DNA of 64,000 nt from CAWBYL01 sp963793025 (GTDB lineage: Bacteria > Actinomycetota > Acidimicrobiia > Acidimicrobiales > Acidimicrobilacustridaceae): contig CAWBYL010000009.1 of the NCBI GenBank assembly GCA_963793025.1, positions 496,001 to 560,000 of the forward strand. Reading direction: 5' to 3'. The translations under genes were made by a program, and so were the position numbers. Position 1 is the first letter of the stretch; each line of letters opens with the position of its first letter. The notes beneath the pieces are model-generated. The model saw only the letters and a list, made by a program, of their open reading frames with translations. It did no database searches and had not been told where the DNA came from. This document shows, one piece after another, positions 8,617 through 17,488 of the stretch.

Positions 8617-9435
8617 TCAGAGCGTGGCGAGACGGGCCAGCAGATCGGTGCGCAGGTAGGTCACCCGGTCGCGGGTCCAGGGTTGGGCGGACTGAGCGTC
8701 GTAGGTGGATGGCATCGTCATCGACTCGGCCACCGTGGCATCCATCCCCGCCTGCTCCGCGGTGAGCACCGACCGGCCCAGGTGATCGCTGAAGGCCACC
8801 ACTCCGACGGTGCCCATGGCGGTGTTCATCGCCGCGGCCTGGGCGATGGCCTTGTCAGCGGCCCCCGCCGTGCTCAGGTAGACGAGCTGGCCATCGGCGC
8901 CCACGTCGGCATCGAGCGACACGACGTTGGGTACGCCGGCCGCGATGAGAAGCCCGGCGGCCGAGGTCTGCGCGAAGACCGGTACCGGGTGGTCAGCGAC
9001 GAAGGTCTCGACGGCAGTGGCCATCTCCTGGTTCGCGGGGCTCGGGATGCGGCCTCCGGCCCCGTCGTCGCGATACGCGAAGTCGAAGACCACGAGGCTG
9101 TCGATCTGGTCATCGGGGGTGCGCTCGGGCGTGTAGTCGAGCAAGGGGGTGGTGGCGACCTCCGCGATCGTCACCCGACCACCGAGCGAATCGAGCGTTT
9201 CCTGGTCGACGCCGGCCATCACCTCGCGAACTGTCGCCGGGTCCCCGAACTCCTCGGTCAGCCGGCTTTCGAGGGCCGCCTCCACCGTGGCCGGCAGCGA
9301 GGTCGTCGACTCGACCGGAGACGGCGTCGTGGTGTCGGGTCCAGCGTCCGAACCCGAGCCACTTCCGCAGGCCGTGACGGCGAACAACCCCACGCAGCCG
9401 ACAGCCGCCAGTCCAACTCGCGTTCCTCGCGACAT
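8617..9435 (-). CDS. Secreted lipoprotein of unknown function
   Basis: A 272-residue protein with a clear lipoprotein signal. MSRGTR is followed by a hydrophobic core (VGLAAVGCVGLFAVTA) and a lipobox ending in VTAC, so it should be diacylated and anchored on the outer face of the membrane. A Ser/Thr/Pro-rich spacer follows (DTTTPSPVESTTS). The remainder looks soluble with alternating strands and helices and no motif I recognise. The ATG at 9435 is chosen because the longer reading puts extra charged residues in front of the signal peptide. Confidence 0.82.
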   Translation of the reverse strand: MSRGTRVGLAAVGCVGLFAVTACGSGSGSDAGPDTTTPSPVESTTSLPATVEAALESRLTEEFGDPATVREVMAGVDQETLDSLGGRVTIAEVATTPLLDYTPERTPDDQIDSLVVFDFAYRDDGAGGRIPSPANQEMATAVETFVADHPVPVFAQTSAAGLLIAAGVPNVVSLDADVGADGQLVYLSTAGAADKAIAQAAAMNTAMGTVGVVAFSDHLGRSVLTAEQAGMDATVAESMTMPSTYDAQSAQPWTRDRVTYLRTDLLARLATL

Positions 9436-9595
9436 CAACGACCCCCCGGGGATCCGCCACTCGAAGCAGCACGACAGCGCCCGGCGCACCCTACCGGGCA
9501 CCCGTCATGGTGCGTCTGCGCCAGACTGAGCCCATGTCGCTCGAACACCCACCGTCGATCACATCAGTCACGCGAACGACGAGGCGGGCCCGGTG

Positions 9596-10519
9596 ATGAA
9601 GTTCTCCTGGGGCTACCCCTTCACCACCTGTCCGCCCAACCCGGAGTTCCTCAGCGCGGACGCCCTGATGAGTCTCGCGGTCGCGGCCGAGGATGCCGGT
9701 TTCGGCGCTGCCTACGTCACCGAGCACCCCGCCCCCGCCGAGAACTGGCGCCAGTCGGGCGGGCACGACGCGCTCGATCCCTTCGTCGCTCTCTCGTTCG
9801 CGGCGGCGGCGACGTCGGAGCTGCGGCTGCTGACGAACCTCACCGTCGTCCCTTATCGGAATCCGTTCATGCTCGCCAAGGCCGTGGCGACCCTCGACCG
9901 GGTCTCGGACGGGCGCGTGATCCTCGGTATGGGAACCGGCTACCTCAAAGGTGAGTACTTCGCTCTCGGGGTCGATTTCGACGAACGCAACGCGCTCTTC
10001 GACGAATCGGTGGAGGTCATGAAGCTGGCCTGGACCGGTGAGCCCGTCACCCACGAAGGCCTGCACTTCTCTGCCCGTGACATCACGTCTCAGCCCACGC
10101 CGGCCAGCCAACCGCACCCGCCCATGTGGCTCGGTGGCAACTCCAAGCTGACCCGCCGCCGCGTGGCCGAATGGGGTCAGGGATGGATGCCGCTCCCCAA
10201 TCCAAGCGACCTCGCCGCCCGGCGCCGGTCGCCACCACTCGAAACGACCGGGCAGCTGCGCGACATGCTCGCCTACGTCCACGACCATGCGGCATCCGTC
10301 GGACGGACCGATCCGGTCGACGTGATGTACATGAGTTTCGATGGCGGCGCGCCGGGCGCACCGGAGTGGAACCCTCAGCAGCACCTCGAGGCGCTGAACG
10401 AGCTGGCCGAGGTGGGCGTCACCTGGATTGCCGGGAACGCCTCGGGACGGACCCGGGCGGAGGTTCTCGACAACATGGCGCAGTACGGCGAGGAGGTCAT
10501 CGACGTCATCGGGTCCTGA
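9596..10519 (+). CDS. LLM-class (F420-type) oxidoreductase
   Basis: A 307-residue luciferase-like monooxygenase-fold protein. Typical family blocks are AVAAEDAGFGAAYVTEHPA, LRLLTNLTVVPYRNPFMLAK, LDRVSDGRVILGMGTGYLKGE and PPMWLGGNSKLTRRRVAEWG. These are the hallmark TIM-barrel segments that bind F420 or FMN. Codons GTG ATG at 9593/9596 are both possible starts; neither has a strong ribosome site. In actinobacteria such proteins are commonly F420H2-dependent reductases or dehydrogenases; the substrate is not predictable. Confidence 0.88.
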   Translation: MKFSWGYPFTTCPPNPEFLSADALMSLAVAAEDAGFGAAYVTEHPAPAENWRQSGGHDALDPFVALSFAAAATSELRLLTNLTVVPYRNPFMLAKAVATLDRVSDGRVILGMGTGYLKGEYFALGVDFDERNALFDESVEVMKLAWTGEPVTHEGLHFSARDITSQPTPASQPHPPMWLGGNSKLTRRRVAEWGQGWMPLPNPSDLAARRRSPPLETTGQLRDMLAYVHDHAASVGRTDPVDVMYMSFDGGAPGAPEWNPQQHLEALNELAEVGVTWIAGNASGRTRAEVLDNMAQYGEEVIDVIGS

Positions 10520-10535
10520 CCCAACCCTGCCGTAG

Positions 10536-10706
10536 GTCACCGAGGGCATCACCCTTCACGCCCGGCACGACGCTCCCGCTGTCCCGACGCGCTTCGGCCC
10601 CATCGGCGTGCCCATCTGCTACGACATGTGGTTCAACCCGGAACTGATCCGCATCCTGGCGCTCAAGGGCGCTCGAGTGCTCATCTGCCCAGTTGGTTCC
10701 TTCGAG
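10536..10706 (+). pseudogene. Fragment of a nitrilase-superfamily amidohydrolase
   Basis: An isolated stretch reads VTEGITLHARHDAPAV and then FGPIGVPICYDMWFNPELIR followed by ILALKGARVLICPVGSF. This is the core of carbon-nitrogen hydrolases around the nucleophilic Cys (ICYDMWFNPE). A stop codon lies just upstream, at 10533, and the family sequence ends at about GSFEG. The N-terminal Glu and Lys regions and the C-terminus are absent. It is a decayed remnant rather than a short gene. Confidence 0.72.
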
Positions 10707-11007
10707 GGCGTGAATGATCGCCACGTCGCTGCTGGAGAGGTGCTCACGGGTGGGAGCGGCGATCGCTCCCATGGATATCTGCGTGACGGTGTCCTCGTGT
10801 GACAGGGCTTCACGACAAGTGTGCAACCGCCCCTCTGGAGGCTATGGCAGATGGTGGCGCCCGCGTCTCGTCGGCAAGTTGGCCTACGCGCGTGGAGGCG
10901 ACGCGGTTGCCTGCACGAAGCTCCTCCGAGCCCGTCGACGAGCAACTTGACCGGCGACTGCGGCGAGAACAACGGTGACAGGATCCGGCCAGGGAGGACG
11001 ACCACTG
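10707..11007. other. Intergenic stretch without recognisable gene
   Basis: About 300 bp between the nitrilase relic and the methyltransferase gene. Six-frame reading gives only short, low-quality frames. It is probably decayed former coding sequence plus the methyltransferase promoter; only a GGGAGG ribosome site at the 3' end is clear. Confidence 0.5.
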
Positions 11008-12072
11008 ATGGACGCCGACAAGCTCAGCCTCTTCTCGTACCTGGTGTTCACGAAGCTCGAGGGGGCGGTGACGTCGGGGATGATCCACCTCGGGGATGCG
11101 CTCGGCCTCTACTCGGCGCTGAAGGACGCGGGTGGTTCGGTCAGCTCGAGCGAGCTCGCGGACCGCACCGGGCTCGACGAGCGGTGGGTGCGCGAGTGGG
11201 CCTACAACCAGGCCGCCGCCAAGATCATCGACTGCGACGCCGACGAGCGATTCAGCCTGACTGACGAAGCCGCCGCCGTGCTGGCGACTCCCGAACACCC
11301 CGCATTCGGGATGGGCATGTTCCACCACCTCCCCCAGATGATGGACAGCCTGAAGGCCCTGCCCGAGAGCTTCCGCACCGGACTCGGACACGACTACGAC
11401 AGCCAGGGACCCGAGGGCGCAGTCGGCATCGAGCGCAGCTTCGCAGCGTGGAACCAGACGTTCCTGGTGCCGACCGTGCTTCCCGCCCTCGACGGCATCG
11501 TCGATCGCCTCGAAGCCGGCACCACCGTTGCCGATGTCGGGTGCGGCGCGGGAGGACTCCTGCTGCTCATGGCCCAGCACTACCCCGACAGCACGTTCCA
11601 TGGCTACGACATCAGCACCTACGCCCTCGCCCGGGCGCGCGAGAAGCAGGCGGAGGTCGGCGTCGACAACGTCACCTTCCACGACGCACGCGACGAACCG
11701 CTGCCCTCGGACCACTCGGTGCAACTCGTCACGACGTTCGACTGCATCCACGACATGACTCGACCGCTCGACATGATGCGGTCGCTCCGCCGAGCCATCA
11801 CCCCCGACGGCACATGGCTCCTGGTCGACATCAAGGCCCACGAGACGTTCGAGTCGAACGCCACGAGGAACCCGATGGCCTCGCTGATGTACGGCATCAG
11901 TGTGCTGTCGTGCATGTCCTCGGCCCTGTCCGAACCCGACGGCGCCGGTCTCGGAACACTCGGCCTTCCCGCCAGCAGGGCCGAGGAGATGGCAACCGAT
12001 GCCGGGTTCACCCGATTCCGCCATCTCGACATCGATCACGCAGCCAACGCGTTCTACGAGATCCGTCCCTGA
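11008..12072 (+). CDS. SAM-dependent class I methyltransferase with winged-helix N-terminus
   Basis: A 354-residue protein. The N-terminal 90 or so residues form a winged-helix dimerisation domain typical of small-molecule O-methyltransferases (LADRTGLDERWVREWAYNQA). It is followed by a Rossmann methyltransferase core with motif I VADVGCGAGGLLLLMA, an acidic motif II in GYDISTYAL and the post-motif strand LLVDIKAHE. The ATG at 11008 is preceded by GGGAGG; a longer in-frame start lacks a ribosome site. It stands alone between oxidoreductase genes, and its acceptor substrate is unknown. Confidence 0.87.
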   Translation: MDADKLSLFSYLVFTKLEGAVTSGMIHLGDALGLYSALKDAGGSVSSSELADRTGLDERWVREWAYNQAAAKIIDCDADERFSLTDEAAAVLATPEHPAFGMGMFHHLPQMMDSLKALPESFRTGLGHDYDSQGPEGAVGIERSFAAWNQTFLVPTVLPALDGIVDRLEAGTTVADVGCGAGGLLLLMAQHYPDSTFHGYDISTYALARAREKQAEVGVDNVTFHDARDEPLPSDHSVQLVTTFDCIHDMTRPLDMMRSLRRAITPDGTWLLVDIKAHETFESNATRNPMASLMYGISVLSCMSSALSEPDGAGLGTLGLPASRAEEMATDAGFTRFRHLDIDHAANAFYEIRP

Positions 12073-12169
12073 CCCGGCTCACCGTCGAGTGGCGGCCACC
12101 CTCTGGCGAGCGAGCGCCCGATGGTCAACGCAAATGCGACGGGTCGGCGCCATGGTCCAGCGAGCTCGA

Positions 12170-13351
12170 TCAGCTCGTGGAGTCGGGTGCGTAGCGCTCG
12201 ATCGCTTCGCGAGTGGCCTGCTGCATGGCACCGAAGAACTTGTCGGCGTTCTGACCGACCCACCCGATGCTGTCGACCCGATTGTCGTTCATCTTCCGGC
12301 ACGCCGGAATGACGTACTCGGCAAAGAGCTCGTAGGACCGCTGGGTCGCCTGCCAGTCCGCGCAGTTGTGAGCGAGGAACAGGAACGTGCCGAAACCCCC
12401 GGTCTTGGCGCTGAGCTTCTCGATCGTCTCGATGGCGTCGTCGGGCGTGCCCACCGTGGCGATCCCGAAGACCGGGTAGCCAACGGTGGTCCAGTGGGTC
12501 AGCGCCTCCCTGGCGGAGTTGGTCCACGGCAGCTTTCGGTTCCCCATCCCCTCCATGTAGCCGTTGAGCGTGAGCACCCCGTGCTCCATCTCCCGTTCGG
12601 CCTGCTCGCGGGTCTCGGCCAGGTGCATCGAGGCGACCACGCGCCACTTCGTGCGGTCCACGGGGTGGCTGTGCTCCTCGGACACCCGCTGGAAGTGAGA
12701 CCAGTTCGTGTCCAGCGCGTCGAAGCCACTGGGATCACTCGCCGCCAGCGACAGCATCGAGAGGCCCAGGCGACCCGCGAGGGTCGCACCCGTGGGTGAG
12801 ACGGTGGAGGCCACCGCGAGCTCGATCCCGGAGGGAGAGTAGGGACGGAGCTGCAGTCGTGCCTCGTCGACGCAGAACCACCCGGTCTCACGGGTGACCA
12901 CCTCGCCTCGCAGGAGGGGGACGATGACCTCGGCCGCCTCGATCATCATGTCGCGCTGGCGGAGCGGGTCGATCCCCATCATGAACGCATCAGACGGAAG
13001 CTGTCCCGGGCCCATGCCCAGCATCGCCCGACCCCTCGTCATGTGGTCCAGCTGCATGATCCGGTCGGCGAGCACGTACGGGTGGTGGTACGAGAGCGAG
13101 TTCACCCCCGTCCCCAGGCGGATGCGAGACGTGCGCTCCGCCGCTGCCGCGATCATCAGCTCCGGCGAGGCGACGATCTCATAGGCCCCGCTGTGATGCT
13201 CGCCGAACCAGACCTCGTCGTAACCGAGGTCATCCAGCAGCTCGGCAAGCTGCAGATCGCGGCGGATCTGCAAGCTGGGATTGCCGGCAGGGTCGTGATA
13301 CGGGGCGATGAACGCCCCGAATCGGGATGGAGCAGCAGCGATCTCGTGCAC
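12170..13351 (-). CDS. LLM-class flavin/F420-dependent oxidoreductase
   Basis: A luciferase-like monooxygenase-fold protein of 393 residues from the GTG at 13351. It shows FGAFIAPYHDPAGNPSLQIR near the start, YDEVWFGEHHSGAYEIVASP, RIRLGTGVNSLSYHHPYVLA and LDHMTRGRAMLGMGPGQLPSD, all characteristic of the bacterial-luciferase-like subgroup. The upstream ATG at 13438 would add a polar extension that overlaps the presumed promoter region and is less likely. It is divergent from glcB across about 130 bp. Likely substrates are hydrocarbons, ketones or nitro compounds, but nothing specific can be said. Confidence 0.88.
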   Translation of the reverse strand: MHEIAAAPSRFGAFIAPYHDPAGNPSLQIRRDLQLAELLDDLGYDEVWFGEHHSGAYEIVASPELMIAAAAERTSRIRLGTGVNSLSYHHPYVLADRIMQLDHMTRGRAMLGMGPGQLPSDAFMMGIDPLRQRDMMIEAAEVIVPLLRGEVVTRETGWFCVDEARLQLRPYSPSGIELAVASTVSPTGATLAGRLGLSMLSLAASDPSGFDALDTNWSHFQRVSEEHSHPVDRTKWRVVASMHLAETREQAEREMEHGVLTLNGYMEGMGNRKLPWTNSAREALTHWTTVGYPVFGIATVGTPDDAIETIEKLSAKTGGFGTFLFLAHNCADWQATQRSYELFAEYVIPACRKMNDNRVDSIGWVGQNADKFFGAMQQATREAIERYAPDSTS

Positions 13352-13484
13352 CAGCCCAACCTTAGAACGGGCTTGCCGCGAGGTCGGGTGACAGCTGACA
13401 TGGCTGCTCCTTCCACCGTTCGTCGGACGGTTCACCACCTACGCCGGTTGACGGTTCCCCTCGGCCCACCTAGATACGACGTGG

Positions 13485-15656
13485 ATGGAACCCGAGGAGC
13501 TTGCTGATGGCCTGACCGTGCATCCGATCCTGCGCCGGTTCGTGCTCGAAGAGGCACTGCCGGGGACCGGGATTGCGCCCGAGGACTTCTGGGCCGGCCT
13601 CGCAGCGATCGTGGAGGATCTCGGACCGCGCAACGCCCAGCTCCTCCGAGAACGAGAGCGCCTGCAGGCGGCGATCGATGAGTGGCACCGCAGCCACCCA
13701 GAGGGGGCGAGCGGCGACGCCGGCTACCAAGCCTTCCTCCGCGAGATCGGGTACCTGGTGGAGGAGCCGGGGCCGTTCACGATCCGGACGACCAGCGTCG
13801 ACCTCGAGGTCGCCGAACAGGCGGGACCCCAGCTCGTCGTGCCGGTGTCGAACGCCCGATATGCGCTCAATGCCGCGAACGCCCGGTGGGGCTCGCTCTA
13901 CGACGCCCTCTACGGCACGGACGCCCTCGGGGACACGCCTCCTCCTGGGCCCTACGACCCGGAGCGTGGCGACCGCGTGATCGCCTGGGCCCGGGCCTTC
14001 CTCGACGATGTCGTGCCCCTCCGCCGAGGCTCACATGCCGACGCGAGCCGCTACGCCGTCGAGGAGGGCGAGCTCGTGGTGCAGCTCGCCGACGGGTCGC
14101 GATCAGGGCTGGCCGGGGCGTCGGCGTTCGTCGGCCACCGGGGTGAGGCGGCGACACCAGCCGCAGTTCTCCTCTGCCATCACGGGCTCCACGTGGAGCT
14201 CGTCATCGACCGCACCCATCCTGTTGGTACGGACGATCCAGCCGGCGTGGCCGACGTCGTCCTCGAGTCGGCCGTCACCGTGATCATGGACTGCGAGGAC
14301 TCGGTCGCGGCGGTAGACGTGCACGACAAGGTCGACGTGTACCGGAACTGGCTCGGGCTCATGCGCGGTGACCTCGAGGTCGACGTGGCTTCCGACGGCG
14401 GGACGACCCGGCGGCGCCTGGCCGAGGACCGCAGCTACACGGGTCGCGATGGTGCCGAGTTGGTACTGCCGGGCCGGGCCGTGATGTTCGTCCGCAACGT
14501 GGGGCTCCTCATGACCACCGATGCGCTGCGCGACGGTGCCGGGCGAGCGGTGCCGGAAGGGATCCTCGACGCGGTGATCACGGTGCTCGCGGCCATGCAC
14601 GACCTCCGGAAGGAGCGCCCGGCGAACTCACGCACCGCTGCGGTCTACGTCGTGAAGCCCAAGCTGCACGGACCTGACGAGGTGGCGTTCACCGACGAGC
14701 TCTTCACACGCGTCGAGGCCCTCCTCGGCCTGCCCGCAGGCACGGTGAAGATCGGCCTGATGGACGAGGAACGGCGGACGAGTGTGAACCTCGCCGTGTG
14801 CATCCGGGCGCTCGGAGACCGGGTGGCGTTCATCAACACGGGGTTCCTGGACCGCACCGGTGACGAGATCCACACCTCGATGGCGGCGGGCCCGGTGGTG
14901 CCGAAGGCCGCCATGAAGGCCGAGCTCTGGTTGGGTGCCTACGAGGACCGCAACGTCGCCATCGGGTTGGCCTGCGGGTTCCGGGGACGGGCCCAGATCG
15001 GCAAGGGGATGTGGCCCGCGCCCGATCGCATGGCGGCGATGCTCGAGGAGAAGGTCGCCCACCCGCAGGCCGGCGCGAGCTGCGCCTGGGTGCCGTCACC
15101 GACGGCGGCGACGTTGCACGCCACGCACTACCACCGGGTGGACGTCGCCGCTCGACAGGCCGAACTCGCCGGTCGGTCGGCACCATCGCTCGACGTCCTG
15201 CTGAGCGTTCCACTCGTCGACCCACTCTCCATCGATCCGGAGACCCGTCGCCGCGAGGTCGAGAACAACGCCCAGGGGATCCTCGGCTACGTGGTGCGGT
15301 GGGTCGACCAGGGAGTGGGCTGCTCGAAGGTGCCCGACATCGACGACGTCGCCCTGATGGAGGACCGGGCGACCTGTCGCATCTCCTCCCAGCACCTGGC
15401 CAACTGGCTCCGGCACGGAGTCGTCACCGAGGATGAGGTCCTCGATGCCCTGAGGGCCATGGCGGTCGTGGTCGACCACCAGAACGCCGGCGACCCCGAA
15501 TACGTCGCGATGGCCCCCGCTTTCGACGGCGAGGCGTTCACCGCCGCCCGCGAGCTCGTGCTCCGCGGCGCCGAGCAGCCCTCCGGCTACACCGAGCCGA
15601 TCCTGCACGCCCACCGGCTCCTCGCCAAGGCCCGGCAGGCTCAGACCCCGGTGTAG
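13485..15656 (+). CDS. glcB: Malate synthase G
   Basis: A 723-residue enzyme with full-length match to the G isoform, condensing glyoxylate and acetyl-CoA to malate in the glyoxylate bypass. Conserved blocks include MDCEDSVAAVD, YVVKPKLHGPDEVAFT, GLMDEERRTSVNLAVCIR, INTGFLDRTGDEIHTSMAAG, GRAQIGKGMW and WVPSPTAATLHATHYHRVDV, the active-site and CoA-binding segments of the family. The gene is intact and has its own start. Isocitrate lyase is not in the window. It supports growth on C2 units such as those from ring or side-chain degradation encoded nearby. Its 3' end overlaps the convergent SnoaL-like gene by 16 bp. Confidence 0.97.
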   Translation: MEPEELADGLTVHPILRRFVLEEALPGTGIAPEDFWAGLAAIVEDLGPRNAQLLRERERLQAAIDEWHRSHPEGASGDAGYQAFLREIGYLVEEPGPFTIRTTSVDLEVAEQAGPQLVVPVSNARYALNAANARWGSLYDALYGTDALGDTPPPGPYDPERGDRVIAWARAFLDDVVPLRRGSHADASRYAVEEGELVVQLADGSRSGLAGASAFVGHRGEAATPAAVLLCHHGLHVELVIDRTHPVGTDDPAGVADVVLESAVTVIMDCEDSVAAVDVHDKVDVYRNWLGLMRGDLEVDVASDGGTTRRRLAEDRSYTGRDGAELVLPGRAVMFVRNVGLLMTTDALRDGAGRAVPEGILDAVITVLAAMHDLRKERPANSRTAAVYVVKPKLHGPDEVAFTDELFTRVEALLGLPAGTVKIGLMDEERRTSVNLAVCIRALGDRVAFINTGFLDRTGDEIHTSMAAGPVVPKAAMKAELWLGAYEDRNVAIGLACGFRGRAQIGKGMWPAPDRMAAMLEEKVAHPQAGASCAWVPSPTAATLHATHYHRVDVAARQAELAGRSAPSLDVLLSVPLVDPLSIDPETRRREVENNAQGILGYVVRWVDQGVGCSKVPDIDDVALMEDRATCRISSQHLANWLRHGVVTEDEVLDALRAMAVVVDHQNAGDPEYVAMAPAFDGEAFTAARELVLRGAEQPSGYTEPILHAHRLLAKARQAQTPV

Positions 15657-16172
15657 GTGATGTCGTCGCGAGACCGCGATCCGGTGGTGTAGTCCTCCGG
15701 GAAGAACGAGCCCTCGGCCTCTCGGAACGGTGAGTCGTTGCGGTTGTGCGGGATCGAGTACACCCAGTCGAACGAGCAGACCCGCTTGGCGATGAGCCAC
15801 GACGCCGTCGCGCTTCTCGAAGCGGTCGACATACCTGAGCCCGAGGACCATGTCGGTGGCGTGCCCGTTCGCGTCGGGGTGGCTGATGTGGTGGGCGACG
15901 CAGTAGGTGTCGACCTGGGCCACGTCCCCGTCGAGGCGGATGTGGGGCAGGGCGACGAAATGCATCGTCTCCGCGTAGTGGCCGACCGCTTCGGGCACCC
16001 ACTTGGCGAAATCTGCGCCCGATCCCCGGAAGGCGTTGTGGTCGTCGAACCCGTCGGGGTGGTAGCACGACGCCATCAGCTCCTCGTCGAGACGGTCCGT
16101 GCCGCGTGCCAGGCGTTGGATCACGTCGGTGATCTCCGCTCGGGCGATGAGTTCGTCGACGGTGATCGTCAT
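15641..16172 (-). CDS. SnoaL/NTF2-like protein, frameshifted (small subunit-like partner of Rieske oxygenase)
   Basis: Starts at the ATG at 16172 behind a perfect AGGAGG, two bp after the Rieske gene stop. The first frame reads a SnoaL-like domain (ELIARAEITDVIQRLARGTD, YCVAHHISHPDANGH, RYVDRFEKRDGV). The fold then continues in the next frame as WLIAKRVCSFDWVYSIPHNR to a stop at 15641. Deleting one base near 15800-15805 restores a 176-residue protein. SnoaL_4-type proteins are frequently paired with ring-hydroxylating oxygenases in actinobacteria and act as beta-subunit-like or isomerase partners. Assembly error or a recent inactivation are both possible. Confidence 0.78.
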
Positions 16173-16174
16173 GG

Positions 16175-17488
16175 TCAGGCTCCTCCTTCGGCGCCGCACC
16201 ACTCGTCGAGGTTGCGGTGCAGGTTGATGACTCGGCACTCCTCAGCGGAGAGCGCGAGGTGCTTCAGGCCGGGCTGGTGCAGGCCCCGTTGGGCGGTCTT
16301 CATGATCCCGACGTCCTGGTTCATCACGAACCCGAGGTCGGTGTCAGCATCGATCTCCGCGGTGAGCGGCTGGCTTCGTGGCGCGTCGGGGACCACCCGG
16401 GTGAAGTTCATCATGACGAACTGGCAGTCGTCGGGGGTGAGGCCGGGCCGAGACGACAGCACCGAGTACATGTCCGGCATCACCAGCAACGATGCGTTCG
16501 GGAAGAGGTTGTACTGGGAGATGGCGGTGATGCGGACGTTGTCGTGCATCGTGATGTCGACCCCCTGGGCCGCGCAGTGGTCGACGATGCCCTGGGCGAT
16601 GACGTCCTGGACCGTCTGGCCCTCCGGGAGCTCGGGCATGGGTGCCCCGGCGGCGACGCCGAGGCGCTGGCCCATGTTGTTCATCCAGGTGTCCCAGACG
16701 ACCTCGGGCGCCACGTTCCGTCCGAGACGGGGCGAGGGCACGCCGTAGTTCTGGTACGACATGCCGTGGCGGTGCCACAGCTTCTGGGGAGCGTCGACGT
16801 CGTCGACGTGGCCCAACATCTCGCGGTGGATCCCCTGGATGTGGTACGTCTCCGAGAAGCCCTCGGCCACGACCTTCCAGTTGGCCGGCATGGGCGAGAC
16901 CACCAGCGATTGGCAGCGGTACTCGTCGATCGGGCACCACGACAGGTCATCGGGGACGCCCTCGAGCCACTCGCGAAGGCCCATCGCACCCATGTCGAGG
17001 TTCACGAACACCATGCGTCCGAACGTGTCGACCTGGGCGGGGATGAGCCCGTACTCGTCGTTGTCGATGATGCCGAAGCCCTTGCGGTTGGGAACCTGGC
17101 TGAGGCGACCTTCGGTGGTCCACGCCCAACGGTGGTACGGGCAGCGCAGCTCGGACAGGCCCGAGCCGGTGCCCTGGCAGATGGCGTTGCCCCGGTGCCG
17201 GCAGGCGTTCTGGAAGGCGCGCAGTTCGCCGTCATCGCCCCGCACGACAAGGATGGAGATCCAGCCGGCGCGGTACTCGTAGAAGTCGCCGGGCTCGGCG
17301 ACGTGGTCGACCGAGCAGGCGATCTGCCAGGCGTGGGGCCACACCTTCTCGGCCTCGATGGCCGCCCACTCCGGGGAGATGTAGCGGTCGACGGGAACGA
17401 GCGTGGGGCCGTTGCGGTCGAGACCGGCGGCGGTGATGGCGAGGCCCTCGAGGCTCTCGGTCTTGGACGGGTCGTCGAGCAGGGTCAT
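16175..17488 (-). CDS. Aromatic-ring-hydroxylating dioxygenase, alpha subunit (Rieske)
   Basis: A 437-residue Rieske non-haem iron oxygenase. The [2Fe-2S] ligands are Cys96 and His98 (NACRHRG) and Cys116 and His119 (LRCPYHRW). The mononuclear iron site shows His216 and His221 in SETYHIQGIH, with the third carboxylate plausibly the Asp of MNQDVGIMK. The start overlaps the upstream amidohydrolase stop as ATGA, and the SnoaL-like gene follows 2 bp after the stop, making a compact three-gene operon. No ferredoxin or reductase is encoded beside it. It would hydroxylate or demethylate an aromatic or amine-bearing substrate; the identity is unknown. Confidence 0.93.
   Translation of the reverse strand: MTLLDDPSKTESLEGLAITAAGLDRNGPTLVPVDRYISPEWAAIEAEKVWPHAWQIACSVDHVAEPGDFYEYRAGWISILVVRGDDGELRAFQNACRHRGNAICQGTGSGLSELRCPYHRWAWTTEGRLSQVPNRKGFGIIDNDEYGLIPAQVDTFGRMVFVNLDMGAMGLREWLEGVPDDLSWCPIDEYRCQSLVVSPMPANWKVVAEGFSETYHIQGIHREMLGHVDDVDAPQKLWHRHGMSYQNYGVPSPRLGRNVAPEVVWDTWMNNMGQRLGVAAGAPMPELPEGQTVQDVIAQGIVDHCAAQGVDITMHDNVRITAISQYNLFPNASLLVMPDMYSVLSSRPGLTPDDCQFVMMNFTRVVPDAPRSQPLTAEIDADTDLGFVMNQDVGIMKTAQRGLHQPGLKHLALSAEECRVINLHRNLDEWCGAEGGA

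Noticed and set aside
10608..10802. 64-codon ORF as a small gene
   Set aside because: Its first half is the nitrilase active-site fragment and the rest is unrelated; better explained as a relic.
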